Positions 5,942-12,386 of a stretch of 12,386 nt of DNA are shown one piece after another. This DNA is from Candidatus Magasanikiibacteriota bacterium (GTDB taxonomy: Bacteria > Patescibacteriota > Patescibacteriia > Magasanikbacterales > UBA922). Under the pieces are notes generated by a model, which saw only the letters and a list, made by a program, of their open reading frames with translations, was not told the origin of the DNA and ran no database searches. A program made the translations under genes and the position numbers. The DNA is taken from contig DOYU01000016.1 of NCBI GenBank assembly GCA_003518365.1, positions 66,751 to 79,136 of the forward strand, written 5' to 3'. How positions within the stretch are numbered: position 1 is the first letter of the stretch; every line of letters starts with the position of its first letter.

Positions 5942-6974
5942 CAATAAATATTTTATGTTTAGCAAATTTCAATCATTACCAAGTTACTTCGGCGGCAAGC
6001 GAAAGCTGGTCAAGTATATTTTTAAGCCGATTAAAAAGACCGATGGAGTTTTTATAGACGCTTTTCTTGGCGGTGGATCAGTAAGTCTCTACGCCAAGGC
6101 AAAAGGATACAAAGTTATCGCAAACGATATCGCATTCCGCTCTGTCATCATCGGCCGGGCCCTTATCGCAAATAATAGCGTGAAGCTAGAGACCGAGGAT
6201 CTTGCCAGACTTTTCATAAAGACAAAGCACGATGGCTTTATTCGCAAGAACTACTGCCCGAAAGTATTCACAAGTAAGATCGCCGACTTCCTCGACAATG
6301 CCTTTGCCGCAGTCCGTACCGTCGAGAACGAAACCAAGCGACATCTGCTCTTGCACCTCCTCATCAAGTTTATTTTGTCCTGCCGACAATTCGGAAAATT
6401 CACGCACACCAGAGACACGCTCGATCTTGAAGCTCGCAAATGGGAGTGGCCACTCCGGTCCAAGTCTCATGCACCGAAAAATCTCCGCATGATCCAAAAC
6501 CCGATGATGACGTTGGAAAAATTAAAAGACGAAATTAATCATGGCGTTTTTGATAATCACCAAGACAATGAAATACACCAAAAAGACGTGTTCGACTTTC
6601 TCAAGGAAGTTACTGGTGACGTTGTTTATTTTGATCCTCCTTATCCTGGCTCTTCTTCCTACGAGGTTGAGTATGGGATCTTGGATAACATCCTCGCCGG
6701 AGAAAAGCTCGACAACAAACCCAGCCCCTTCTCCAACAAAGATGCCGACGAATTTCTAGAACGGATGTTCGAGTCGGCAAAGCACATTCCGCAATGGGTC
6801 ATCTCCCTCGGCCAGAACAAAGAGGACGTGGGAGTGAAGCCGGAAAAACTGCTTGCGATGGTGCAGAAGCATCGCAAAGCGGAAGTGCAGATGCTCGATC
6901 ACAAGTGGTCGGTGTCGAATGCCGGAGGTCGAGGCCAGACAGACAATATCGAGTACATGATCGTAACCATATGA
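5925..6974 (+). CDS. D12-class DNA N6-adenine methyltransferase (Dam-like)
   Basis: A 349-residue enzyme that transfers a methyl group from S-adenosylmethionine to adenine N6 in DNA. Motif X is YFGGKRKL (21-28), SAM-binding motif I is FIDAFLGGGSVSLYAKAKGYKVIANDI (about 43-69), and catalytic motif IV is DVVYFDPPY (232-240). Between them lies a long insert (about 100-215) that would hold the target-recognition part. The C-terminal HKWSVSNAGGRGQTDNIEYMIV is a plausible end. Two starts are possible: GTG 5925, with a GGATGAGG stretch close upstream but lying inside the right arm of a long inverted repeat, or ATG 5955 just after the structure and 10 codons before YFGGK. I cannot decide between them. 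In phages such orphan methylases protect the genome or tune packaging and gene expression. The stop overlaps the next start (ATGA). Confidence 0.88.
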   Translation: MSESWNNKYFMFSKFQSLPSYFGGKRKLVKYIFKPIKKTDGVFIDAFLGGGSVSLYAKAKGYKVIANDIAFRSVIIGRALIANNSVKLETEDLARLFIKTKHDGFIRKNYCPKVFTSKIADFLDNAFAAVRTVENETKRHLLLHLLIKFILSCRQFGKFTHTRDTLDLEARKWEWPLRSKSHAPKNLRMIQNPMMTLEKLKDEINHGVFDNHQDNEIHQKDVFDFLKEVTGDVVYFDPPYPGSSSYEVEYGILDNILAGEKLDNKPSPFSNKDADEFLERMFESAKHIPQWVISLGQNKEDVGVKPEKLLAMVQKHRKAEVQMLDHKWSVSNAGGRGQTDNIEYMIVTI

Positions 6975-7780
6975 CAAAACCAACAGCACAAATCAAGACG
7001 GTGAAAATTAAGGAATGCGTTCCGAACTCTTGGAATCCAAACGAGATGAACGCCCGCCAATTTGCGTCGCTCAAGAAAGCGATCACGAGGTTCGGACAAA
7101 CAAAGCCGATCCAAGTCGGAGTCTGGCCGAACATGAAAGTGAAAGACGGCTATGTCATTGTCGGTGGTTACCACACATGGAAAGTGCTTGGCGAACTCGG
7201 TAACACCGAGATCGAAGCGAACGTCCACGAATTCAAAAGCGAGGACGAGGCCAAGCTCTACGGTTTGACCGACAACATCCACGGGTCCAACCAACAGCTC
7301 AAACTCGGCAAGCTCGCATACGAGCTGACGCAGAATGGCTACTCGATAAAAGAGATTGCAAGCAATCTCGGTGAGGAGGATATCAACGTCAAAGATGCAC
7401 TCGACCTCGTGAAAGACGAGATCGAAAAGAAAATGGTCGAACTCAAGAATGCCGAACGTGAGAACTTTGTCGCCCTGAACTTTGTCGTCGACAAAGACCC
7501 GAAAGAATCGGCCGATGATTTTATTACTGCCGTCACTGCCTTTGCCAAGACCAAAGGCGTGAAAGTCGCCAAGGCGACCAAGGACATAAACGGCCAGAGA
7601 GAAACGATCGCACTCTTGAGCTTCAACGTGACCAATCCGCAAAAGACGGTAGTCGACGAAGCACTCGCACACATCGCAAAGGTCGAGGGTGTGAGCGAGA
7701 GCAAGGCATTAGAGCAGATTTGCTCGCAATTCCTGTTGACCGTATCTGACCTTAACTCACCGAAACATGGCAAAAATTGA
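6971..7780 (+). CDS. ParB/sulfiredoxin-like N-terminal domain protein of the phage module
   Basis: A 269-residue protein starting at ATG 6971, which overlaps the methylase TGA as ATGA; an upstream extension in this frame would run inside the methylase gene and is not used. The N-terminal part has the ParB-like fold order: a VKIKECVPNSWNPNEMN strand and loop, ARQFASLKKAITRFGQTKPIQVG, YVIVGGYHTWKVLGELG (61-77, where ParB has GHRR-A), then EAKLYGLTDNIHG. A small HTH-like stretch follows (about 117-135, GYSIKEIASNLGEEDINVKDAL). Residues 140-269 are not recognised. ParB-domain proteins next to a DNA methylase and ahead of the terminase are common in phage genomes. A nuclease, CTPase or DNA-binding role has been proposed for different members, and none can be chosen here. 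Confidence 0.75.
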   Translation: MTKPTAQIKTVKIKECVPNSWNPNEMNARQFASLKKAITRFGQTKPIQVGVWPNMKVKDGYVIVGGYHTWKVLGELGNTEIEANVHEFKSEDEAKLYGLTDNIHGSNQQLKLGKLAYELTQNGYSIKEIASNLGEEDINVKDALDLVKDEIEKKMVELKNAERENFVALNFVVDKDPKESADDFITAVTAFAKTKGVKVAKATKDINGQRETIALLSFNVTNPQKTVVDEALAHIAKVEGVSESKALEQICSQFLLTVSDLNSPKHGKN

Positions 7781-8189
7781 TACCAAAAGTAAAAGGAGTC
7801 ATGACGCAATACGCCTTAAATACGAAGGTGAATCTTATGATTCCATTTCCAAAAGTATCAAAACGCCGGTGGAAACGATCCGAAGCTGGTTCAAGCCATC
7901 GGGGCCACTCAAAGCAGAGTACGAGAAATACTGCGATGAGCAGAACGAATTTAAGAAACGTGAAGCCCAAGACATCATCAAAAAGAACATTGCGACAGCC
8001 GCTTCCATGCTCGTTGCCCTTATGGCCAGTGCAGACGATAACGTCAAATTTCGTGCCGCAAAAGAACTCCTTGACCGAGAGCTTGGAAGTCCGAAAGAGA
8101 CTGTTGAGCATCGAGGTCTATTCGGAACAGACCTAAGCTATGAACAAATCCTCCGAAAAGCCAGAGAAAAACCCCCTCCAGATGGTTAA
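7767..8189 (+). CDS. Probable small terminase subunit (HTH protein)
   Basis: A 140-residue protein overlapping the end of the ParB-like gene by 14 bases and running into the large terminase gene. Residues about 10-45 (HDAIRLKYEGESYDSISKSIKTPVETIRSWF) form a helix-turn-helix of the type that opens small terminases and binds the pac or cos site. The middle (60-105) is strongly helical and would fit the oligomerisation domain. The C-terminus, YEQILRKAREKPPPDG, is the kind of tail that contacts the large subunit. The call rests mainly on the position next to the large terminase, the size and the HTH, because small terminases are poorly conserved. No Shine-Dalgarno site is seen, so it is probably translated by coupling. 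Confidence 0.65.
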   Translation: MAKIDTKSKRSHDAIRLKYEGESYDSISKSIKTPVETIRSWFKPSGPLKAEYEKYCDEQNEFKKREAQDIIKKNIATAASMLVALMASADDNVKFRAAKELLDRELGSPKETVEHRGLFGTDLSYEQILRKAREKPPPDG

Positions 8190-9789
8190 TGACCTTATCG
8201 AAACGATGAGGATTTGTGACGCTGATCCACAAGAATTCATCGAGCACTGTTTATCAATAAAAACCAAGAATCAGCAGACTGTTCTTTTACACCTGAATAC
8301 CGCACAGACCATGATCCACGACCGGATCAAGAAACTGCGAGCACTCGGTAAGCCGATAAGAATGATCATCTTGAAAGCGAGACAGGAGGGGGTCTCCACT
8401 CTCTGCGAAGCTCTGATCTTCGAACGGACTGCCAGATTCGAGAACACCAACTCGCTTATAGTCGCACACGAACCGGAATCAACAGATGCAATCTTTGCCA
8501 TGAGTAAGCTCTTCTACGACTTACTGCCGAAATGGGCAAAGCCAATGCGCCGGTACGACAATAAGAAACAGATGGTGTTTGAGAATCCGGACGAGAAAGC
8601 GAGAGCAAAAGACCCGGGACTGCGAAGCCGAATGGTAATCGCAACAGCCGAGAAAGCGAAAGTGGGACGAGGATTGACCATTCACAACTTTCACGGATCG
8701 GAAGTGGCGTTCTGGAAAAACGCAAAGGAACTGATGCTCTCGGTACTGCAAGCAATCCCGAACCTGCCGAACACAAGCGTGTTCCTAGAGTCTACTGCCA
8801 ACGGATTCGGAGGCGATGGCGAATACTTCTACAAGGCCGTGCAGGACTCGATTGCCGGAAAGAACGAATTTGAGCTCATATTCCTGCCGTGGCACCTGAT
8901 GGACGAATACTCCCTCGCATTCACCGGAGATAAAGAAAAGATAAAGTTTTCCGAAACACTGGACGAATACGAAAAGAATCTCAAGACATCGGCAAAGCTC
9001 TCCCTAGAACAGCTCAACTGGCGACGCTGGGCGATCCAGAACCTCACCGGTGGCGACATCGAGAAGTTCAAACAGGAGTACCCAGCCACGATCGAGGAAG
9101 CATTCGTCGCATCAAGTAAGTCAGTCATTCCGAAGCAGTACATCGAAGCGCAAGGAAAGTTCACACGCGCTCCGATACGAAAGCTCGATGACATCCTGAT
9201 CTACGAGGAACCAAATCCGAAACACTTCTACAGCCTGGGTGCAGACCCAAGCGAAGGGATCGGACAAGACGACTCTGCAATCACGATCTTCGACAAGATG
9301 ACCGGCCGAGAGGTGGGATCGTACATCGGACAGATACAGCCGGACTTGTTTGCCAAGAAAATCAAACAGGCGGCCGAACTCTTCAACGATGCACTGGCGA
9401 TTGTGGAGATAAACAATCACGGTCTAGCGGTAATCAACGCTCTCAAAGGCGAATACTCGAATCTCTACCAACGCACGGTGTTCGATAAGCATACGAACAC
9501 CAAGCGCAAAGAGCTGGGATGGAAAACAAGCCAGACCACAAAACCCCTCATGGTAGACGACTTCATCGCCGGACTCCGAGATGACGACATCGGACTCTCA
9601 AGTCAGACGACCGTCAGTCAGATGATGACGTTCGTACACACGAATGAAAGCAACCGGTACGGAATGGGTGCGGAGAGCGGACAGAAAGATGATGCCCTTA
9701 TATCAGCAATGCTCGCATGGCAAGGACTGAAAGAACTACCAAGCGAAATGCCGATGCAGAGGAAAGGTCGATCAATGAAACTTTACTAA
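8140..9789 (+). CDS. terL: Phage terminase large subunit (packaging ATPase-nuclease)
   Basis: A 549-residue motor protein that threads DNA into the prohead and cuts it. ATPase domain: a Walker A-like ILKARQEGVST (77-87, the deviant form of terminases), and HGSEVAFW (185-192) as the Walker B region with its catalytic Glu, followed by VFLESTANGFGG (214-225, coupling motif). RNase H-like nuclease domain: GADPSEG (367-373) with the first Asp, VEINNHG (422-428) and GQKDDAL (514-520), giving the expected acidic triad D369, E423, D517/D518. The length is normal. Start 8140 overlaps the small terminase gene by 50 bases. An inner ATG at 8182 (residue 15, MVNDLIETM) would cut the overlap to 8 bases and is a serious alternative. 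The stop lies 2 bases before the portal ATG. Confidence 0.95.
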   Translation: MNKSSEKPEKNPLQMVNDLIETMRICDADPQEFIEHCLSIKTKNQQTVLLHLNTAQTMIHDRIKKLRALGKPIRMIILKARQEGVSTLCEALIFERTARFENTNSLIVAHEPESTDAIFAMSKLFYDLLPKWAKPMRRYDNKKQMVFENPDEKARAKDPGLRSRMVIATAEKAKVGRGLTIHNFHGSEVAFWKNAKELMLSVLQAIPNLPNTSVFLESTANGFGGDGEYFYKAVQDSIAGKNEFELIFLPWHLMDEYSLAFTGDKEKIKFSETLDEYEKNLKTSAKLSLEQLNWRRWAIQNLTGGDIEKFKQEYPATIEEAFVASSKSVIPKQYIEAQGKFTRAPIRKLDDILIYEEPNPKHFYSLGADPSEGIGQDDSAITIFDKMTGREVGSYIGQIQPDLFAKKIKQAAELFNDALAIVEINNHGLAVINALKGEYSNLYQRTVFDKHTNTKRKELGWKTSQTTKPLMVDDFIAGLRDDDIGLSSQTTVSQMMTFVHTNESNRYGMGAESGQKDDALISAMLAWQGLKELPSEMPMQRKGRSMKLY

Positions 9790-9791
9790 AT

Positions 9792-11690
9792 ATGGCAACC
9801 ACAAAAGAATTACAAAAATATAATAGCGAGTACGACGAAGCGAAAAAGAACTTCTTGTACTATTTCAAACCCGAATTTGATCGGGGTTATAAGCTGTTCT
9901 CCTCTTACAACGGAGATCGTGCCGCCGAACTCGAACAGACCAACGACGGAGAGATTTGGCAGTCCAACGTTTTCATTCCTCAAGTATTTGCATACATCAA
10001 GACGTTCCTCCAAAAGACCGTCGGCATTACCCCTGACTTTAAGCTCGAGGGAAAGAACAGTGACGCAATGAAAGACCTGATCCTCTGGCTCTGGGAAGTA
10101 GGAATGAGTGACGACCTGATCGACTACTTCCTGCAAGTGTTTATTTGCGGAACGACAATCGGCAAAGACTTCTTGCGTAAGGAAACCAAGAAAAAGAGAA
10201 AGAAAGAGATAAGCATTGTCGAGAAAATAAAGAAGCTCGTATTTAAAACCGAGACATCCAAGATCACCTTCCGTCCGGACTTTGACCCCGTAGATATTTA
10301 CAACTTCTATCCTCATCCGAGGATGAAAAAGATGGCTGATCCGCTTCCAGTATTCCACCGGTATGTGCTGACGCTGGACGAAATGAAAGCCCAATATCCG
10401 GATGTGCCAGCAAAGACATGGAATCAGTTCGTGGATAAAGAGGGATCAGTTACAAAGTCCGGTGGCGATACGACCGATTACGCATACGTGCGAAAGGAAG
10501 TCCTGTTGCAACTGCGTAAGAGCCTGAGAGAGACAACCAAAGCGTCCTCTCCGATCGAGGGTAACCCAAATAATCCGGTCCAAATGCCAACAAGCGATGA
10601 CAAGCTCTTTGAAATCGTAGAGCGATGGACTGACGACATGATGACCGTATTCCTACCGATGGACGGAACACCGATCGAGATCAAAGACGGTGACAACCCA
10701 TACGATCACCAATCGAAACCTTACTCTCGAACCGGCTTCTTCCCTCGAGCGTTCTCGTTTTACTGGCTCGGTATTCCGAAGCTCGTAGACCATTTGCAAG
10801 AACTCTTAAACTCCGTGACCAACCAGCGAGTGGATGCCATCACAATGAAAATCCATAGCATGATTGCCGCGGCTCCAGTAGCTCTCCCCGGTTATAAGCA
10901 ATCAACCATCAGTATACGACCACTCGGAATCCTCTGGACGAATGATCCGAACTCGGTCAAAGAACTGAAGTTCGGCGACGTGAACTCCTCTGCGTTTATA
11001 GAACCTGATCACATCAAGGAAGCGATGCGTATCGCAGTAGGTATCGACGAATACACAACGACGGCTGGAGCGGATGCAAAACAAACTGCGACCGTTGCCT
11101 CATTCATGCGAGAAGCAACGCTTGAGGGAGTAAAACTTTTCCTGATCATGCTCCGAGGTTCGTACATCATGCACTTTGAACACTGGATTTGCATGATCAA
11201 GCAATTCTGGACAACGAAAGGCGTGATACCGGACAAGGCCGTCGCAATTCTCATACGTCACGGACTTATAACCCCCGAAACAGAAAACATCGAAGGACTA
11301 TTCGACTACGAATACGAGATGTCCCTCGAATCAACATCTGCCCTCGCTTCCTCATCCGAACTCAAGAAAGCAAAAGACTTGGAACTCTGGGCTTTGATCA
11401 AAGACGTGAACGAGATCGTGGACACGGAAACCGGAACGGTCTACTCGGTCAAGAAATTCAAGATACTGATGAAGCTATTTGAGGATTATGGCTGGGAGCC
11501 AACCAACTATATAAGCGAGACCAAACAACCAACCGTCACACAACCAACCGACGAAACAATCCCACCGGGAACTGGAGCACCGGCCGTCGGTGACGCACCT
11601 GCAATCGAACTGCCACCGGACGCCGTAGCCGAGCAAGGACTACCGGGTAACGAGATGGGAGCGATGCTCGGTAACGCAATGAAGCAATAA
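9792..11690 (+). CDS. Phage portal protein
   Basis: A 632-residue protein that forms the dodecameric ring at one capsid vertex through which DNA passes. It starts at ATG 9792, 2 bases after the terminase stop; an upstream extension of the frame lies inside terL and is rejected. Features of P22-like or generic long portals: SNVFIPQVFAYIKTFLQKTVGI near residues 58-80, a tryptophan-rich clamp region, and the diagnostic FPRAFSFYWLGIPKLVDHLQELLNSVTNQRVDAI at about 315-350 (compare the pattern GIG-PELL-DLQ-ELN-L-NQR-D of this family). TTTAGADAKQTATVASFMREA (about 417-437) is the helical part after it. The tail (about 575-632) is rich in Pro, Thr and Gly and likely disordered. Order TerS-TerL-portal is the standard late-region order. 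Confidence 0.92.
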   Translation: MATTKELQKYNSEYDEAKKNFLYYFKPEFDRGYKLFSSYNGDRAAELEQTNDGEIWQSNVFIPQVFAYIKTFLQKTVGITPDFKLEGKNSDAMKDLILWLWEVGMSDDLIDYFLQVFICGTTIGKDFLRKETKKKRKKEISIVEKIKKLVFKTETSKITFRPDFDPVDIYNFYPHPRMKKMADPLPVFHRYVLTLDEMKAQYPDVPAKTWNQFVDKEGSVTKSGGDTTDYAYVRKEVLLQLRKSLRETTKASSPIEGNPNNPVQMPTSDDKLFEIVERWTDDMMTVFLPMDGTPIEIKDGDNPYDHQSKPYSRTGFFPRAFSFYWLGIPKLVDHLQELLNSVTNQRVDAITMKIHSMIAAAPVALPGYKQSTISIRPLGILWTNDPNSVKELKFGDVNSSAFIEPDHIKEAMRIAVGIDEYTTTAGADAKQTATVASFMREATLEGVKLFLIMLRGSYIMHFEHWICMIKQFWTTKGVIPDKAVAILIRHGLITPETENIEGLFDYEYEMSLESTSALASSSELKKAKDLELWALIKDVNEIVDTETGTVYSVKKFKILMKLFEDYGWEPTNYISETKQPTVTQPTDETIPPGTGAPAVGDAPAIELPPDAVAEQGLPGNEMGAMLGNAMKQ

Positions 11691-11695
11691 CGCAT

Positions 11696-11935
11696 ATGAC
11701 AAAACCACTGAACAAAGAAATAGAAGCAAACATCAGCAACTTGTACGAAACCAAGTATTTTGAAGCGTTGTCCGAGCTTATTGCAAACGAACTCGATATC
11801 ACAAAGACATGGCTACTCAACAAACAACTGACTGCCGATGAGATTCGGTTTTATCAAGGTCGAGCCGAAGGACTCGGGGTCATCCTGATCCAGATAAAAG
11901 CTATTCACGATGAATATATGAAAACACCAACATAA
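11696..11935 (+). CDS. Small helical phage protein of unknown function
   Basis: A 79-residue protein starting 5 bases after the portal stop. The sequence is largely helical with heptad-like spacing (ISNLYETKYFEALSELIANELDITKTWLLNKQ ... IRFYQGRAEGLGVILIQIKAIHDEYMK). There is no signal peptide or membrane segment. I do not recognise the family. Position and tight spacing make it part of the late operon, and small genes right after the portal often encode accessory head or packaging factors (inference only). The start context CATATGACAAAACCA is identical to that of the ParB-like gene. It is the last gene before the terminator at 12031-12060. Confidence 0.75.
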   Translation: MTKPLNKEIEANISNLYETKYFEALSELIANELDITKTWLLNKQLTADEIRFYQGRAEGLGVILIQIKAIHDEYMKTPT

Positions 11936-11951
11936 CATCTCCCAACCACAA

Positions 11952-12027
11952 GGAAATCGCCAAACTTTTTGAGGGGTTCAGCTGGCCTCTTAAGATGGGA
12001 TTTCTGGCGATTTCCACATCTTGAGAG
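11952..12027 (+). other. Structured element with two mutually exclusive 11-bp helices
   Basis: GGAAATCGCCA (11952-11962) is the exact inverse complement of TGGCGATTTCC (12005-12015). CTCTTAAGATG (11987-11997) pairs with CATCTTGAGAG (12017-12027) at 10 positions plus one G-U. The arms interleave as A-B-A'-B'. Only one base separates A' from B', too short to cross an 11-bp helix, so a simple pseudoknot is unlikely and the helices should compete, as in an attenuator or riboswitch-like switch. A small GAGG/CCTC hairpin lies between A and B. It lies between the small post-portal gene and the terminator. Confidence 0.6.
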
Positions 12028-12030
12028 ACC

Positions 12031-12060
12031 AACCGAGCCTCCCGAAAAGGGGCTCGGTTT
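12031..12060 (+). terminator. Rho-independent terminator of the portal operon
   Basis: Stem AACCGAGCC (12031-12039) / GGCTCGGTT (12051-12059) with an 11-base loop that can add a CC/GG step, followed by a moderately T-rich TTTATTAATTT. It begins 3 bases after the B' arm of the upstream switch-like element, so alternative folding there could influence it. Confidence 0.7.
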
Positions 12061-12129
12061 ATTAATTTGCAGACGCCAACGTGCCGACCGTGATCGGATA
12101 CCGAGGAACAATCTGCGACTAACACGCCT
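12061..12129 (+). other. Leader of the last gene with a small stem-loop
   Basis: No gene. TTGCAGA (12067-12073) can pair with TCTGCGA (12112-12118) with one G-U, enclosing a smaller CCGA (12084-12087)/TCGG (12094-12097) hairpin with a six-base loop. I see no convincing promoter or Shine-Dalgarno sequence before the ATG at 12130, so the next gene may depend on read-through of the terminator. Confidence 0.35.
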
Positions 12130-12386
12130 ATGGAAAAACCAAACAATTCCGGCGCCGAACCGAACACACCGTCATTCGACGATGCAGTCGGTAAGGAACA
12201 ACCGGTCAATTCAATCCCGTCAGGCACTTCTAACGAGGAACAACCTGACAAAAAATCAGACGCCAACGGCGAGAAGCCCGAGGATCAATCTGGCGTAAAG
12301 CCAAACGATAAGAGCGAAAGTACCGAGGATAAAGACAAAAAGTCCGAGGGCGACAAGACCTTCTGGGGCAAGTTCAAGAGCGAGGA
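12130..12386 (+). CDS. Charged low-complexity N-terminus of a phage protein (scaffold-like), partial
   Basis: An open frame from ATG 12130 to the window end, 85 residues without a stop; the C-terminal part lies outside. The sequence MEKPNNSGAEPNTPSF continues with a long hydrophilic stretch rich in Glu, Asp, Lys, Ser, Pro and Gln (EDKDKKSEGDK), without hydrophobic core residues, then FWGKFKSE. This must be disordered. Phage genes at this position (after the portal) commonly encode the scaffold, a head-maturation protease or a decoration protein, and scaffolds often start with such acidic disordered regions. That is inference from position and composition; no domain is visible in this part. 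Wobble positions are GC-rich like the other phage genes. Confidence 0.7.
   Translation, partial: MEKPNNSGAEPNTPSFDDAVGKEQPVNSIPSGTSNEEQPDKKSDANGEKPEDQSGVKPNDKSESTEDKDKKSEGDKTFWGKFKSE

Noticed and set aside
6794..6970. N-terminal extension of the ParB-like protein upstream of ATG 6971
   Set aside because: It would lie wholly inside the methylase gene, has Gly/Arg-rich nonsense composition, and the ATGA junction at 6971 gives a normal coupled start.
6899..7672. A 257-codon minus-strand open frame
   Set aside because: Antisense to the ParB-like and methylase genes; Val/Phe/Asp/Leu-rich composition typical of reverse-strand shadows of GC-wobble genes; no RBS or motif.
9810..10394. A 194-codon minus-strand open frame
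   Set aside because: Antisense to the portal gene, which has family-specific motifs; the frame itself has none.
11952..12027. H-type pseudoknot from the two interleaved helices
   Set aside because: The linker between the A' and B' arms is one base and could not span an 11-bp helix; alternative folding is the better reading.
1..12386. CRISPR array, tRNA or rRNA genes, insertion sequences
   Set aside because: I looked for regular spaced repeats, cloverleaf-like blocks, rRNA signatures and transposase motifs and found none.

Overview
The window joins two kinds of DNA. The left part (about 1-5275, all genes on the minus strand) looks like a bacterial chromosome. The right part (about 5400-12386, all genes on the plus strand) is the packaging and portal end of a tailed-phage late region, so this is most likely a prophage or phage-derived island. 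The host is uncertain. The tiny secreted-protein remnant at the left edge, compact spacing, scarce Shine-Dalgarno sites and the Fic/JAB content recall Patescibacteria (CPR) genomes. That placement is from memory and is a guess. TGA serves as a stop (end of the methylase gene), so a TGA-recoding lineage is unlikely.

Minus-strand region, in transcription order from the right: a class II Fic protein with a C-terminal winged helix (4211-5275) and a stand-alone RadC/JAB-like protein (3690-4190) form one operon. Its promoter lies within tandem repeats. Next comes a decayed XRE-type HTH remnant (3584-3683), then a PAP2 phosphatase of BcrC type (3118-3579), a P2-like cation P-type ATPase (572-3106), a DsrE-like protein (236-562) and a frameshifted small secreted protein that runs off the left edge. 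The last four are 9-11 bases apart and look like one transcription unit.

Plus-strand region: a 72-residue protein resembling sigma-70 region 4 (5409-5627) precedes a gene-free stretch of about 300 bases. That stretch is far from empty. It holds an 8-bp inverted repeat overlapping a -35 box, a good promoter (TTGCGA-N18-TATAAT), a transcript of about 100 nt ending in a strong terminator, a 12-13 bp stem that encloses this whole unit, and directly next to it a second closed structure with an 18-bp outer stem (5813-5941). Then follow a D12-class adenine methylase, a ParB-like protein, a small terminase candidate, the large terminase, the portal protein and a small helical protein, packed with overlaps or gaps of a few bases. 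A second structured non-coding region (11952-12118) with two mutually exclusive 11-bp helices and a terminator closes this operon. A new gene with a charged low-complexity N-terminus starts at 12130 and leaves the window.

Working model (inference): the sigma-region-4-like protein and the structured leader at 5648-5941 control entry into the packaging operon, possibly by termination and read-through. The second structured element controls passage from the portal operon to the following head genes. The two structured regions are the least explained and most interesting parts of the window.
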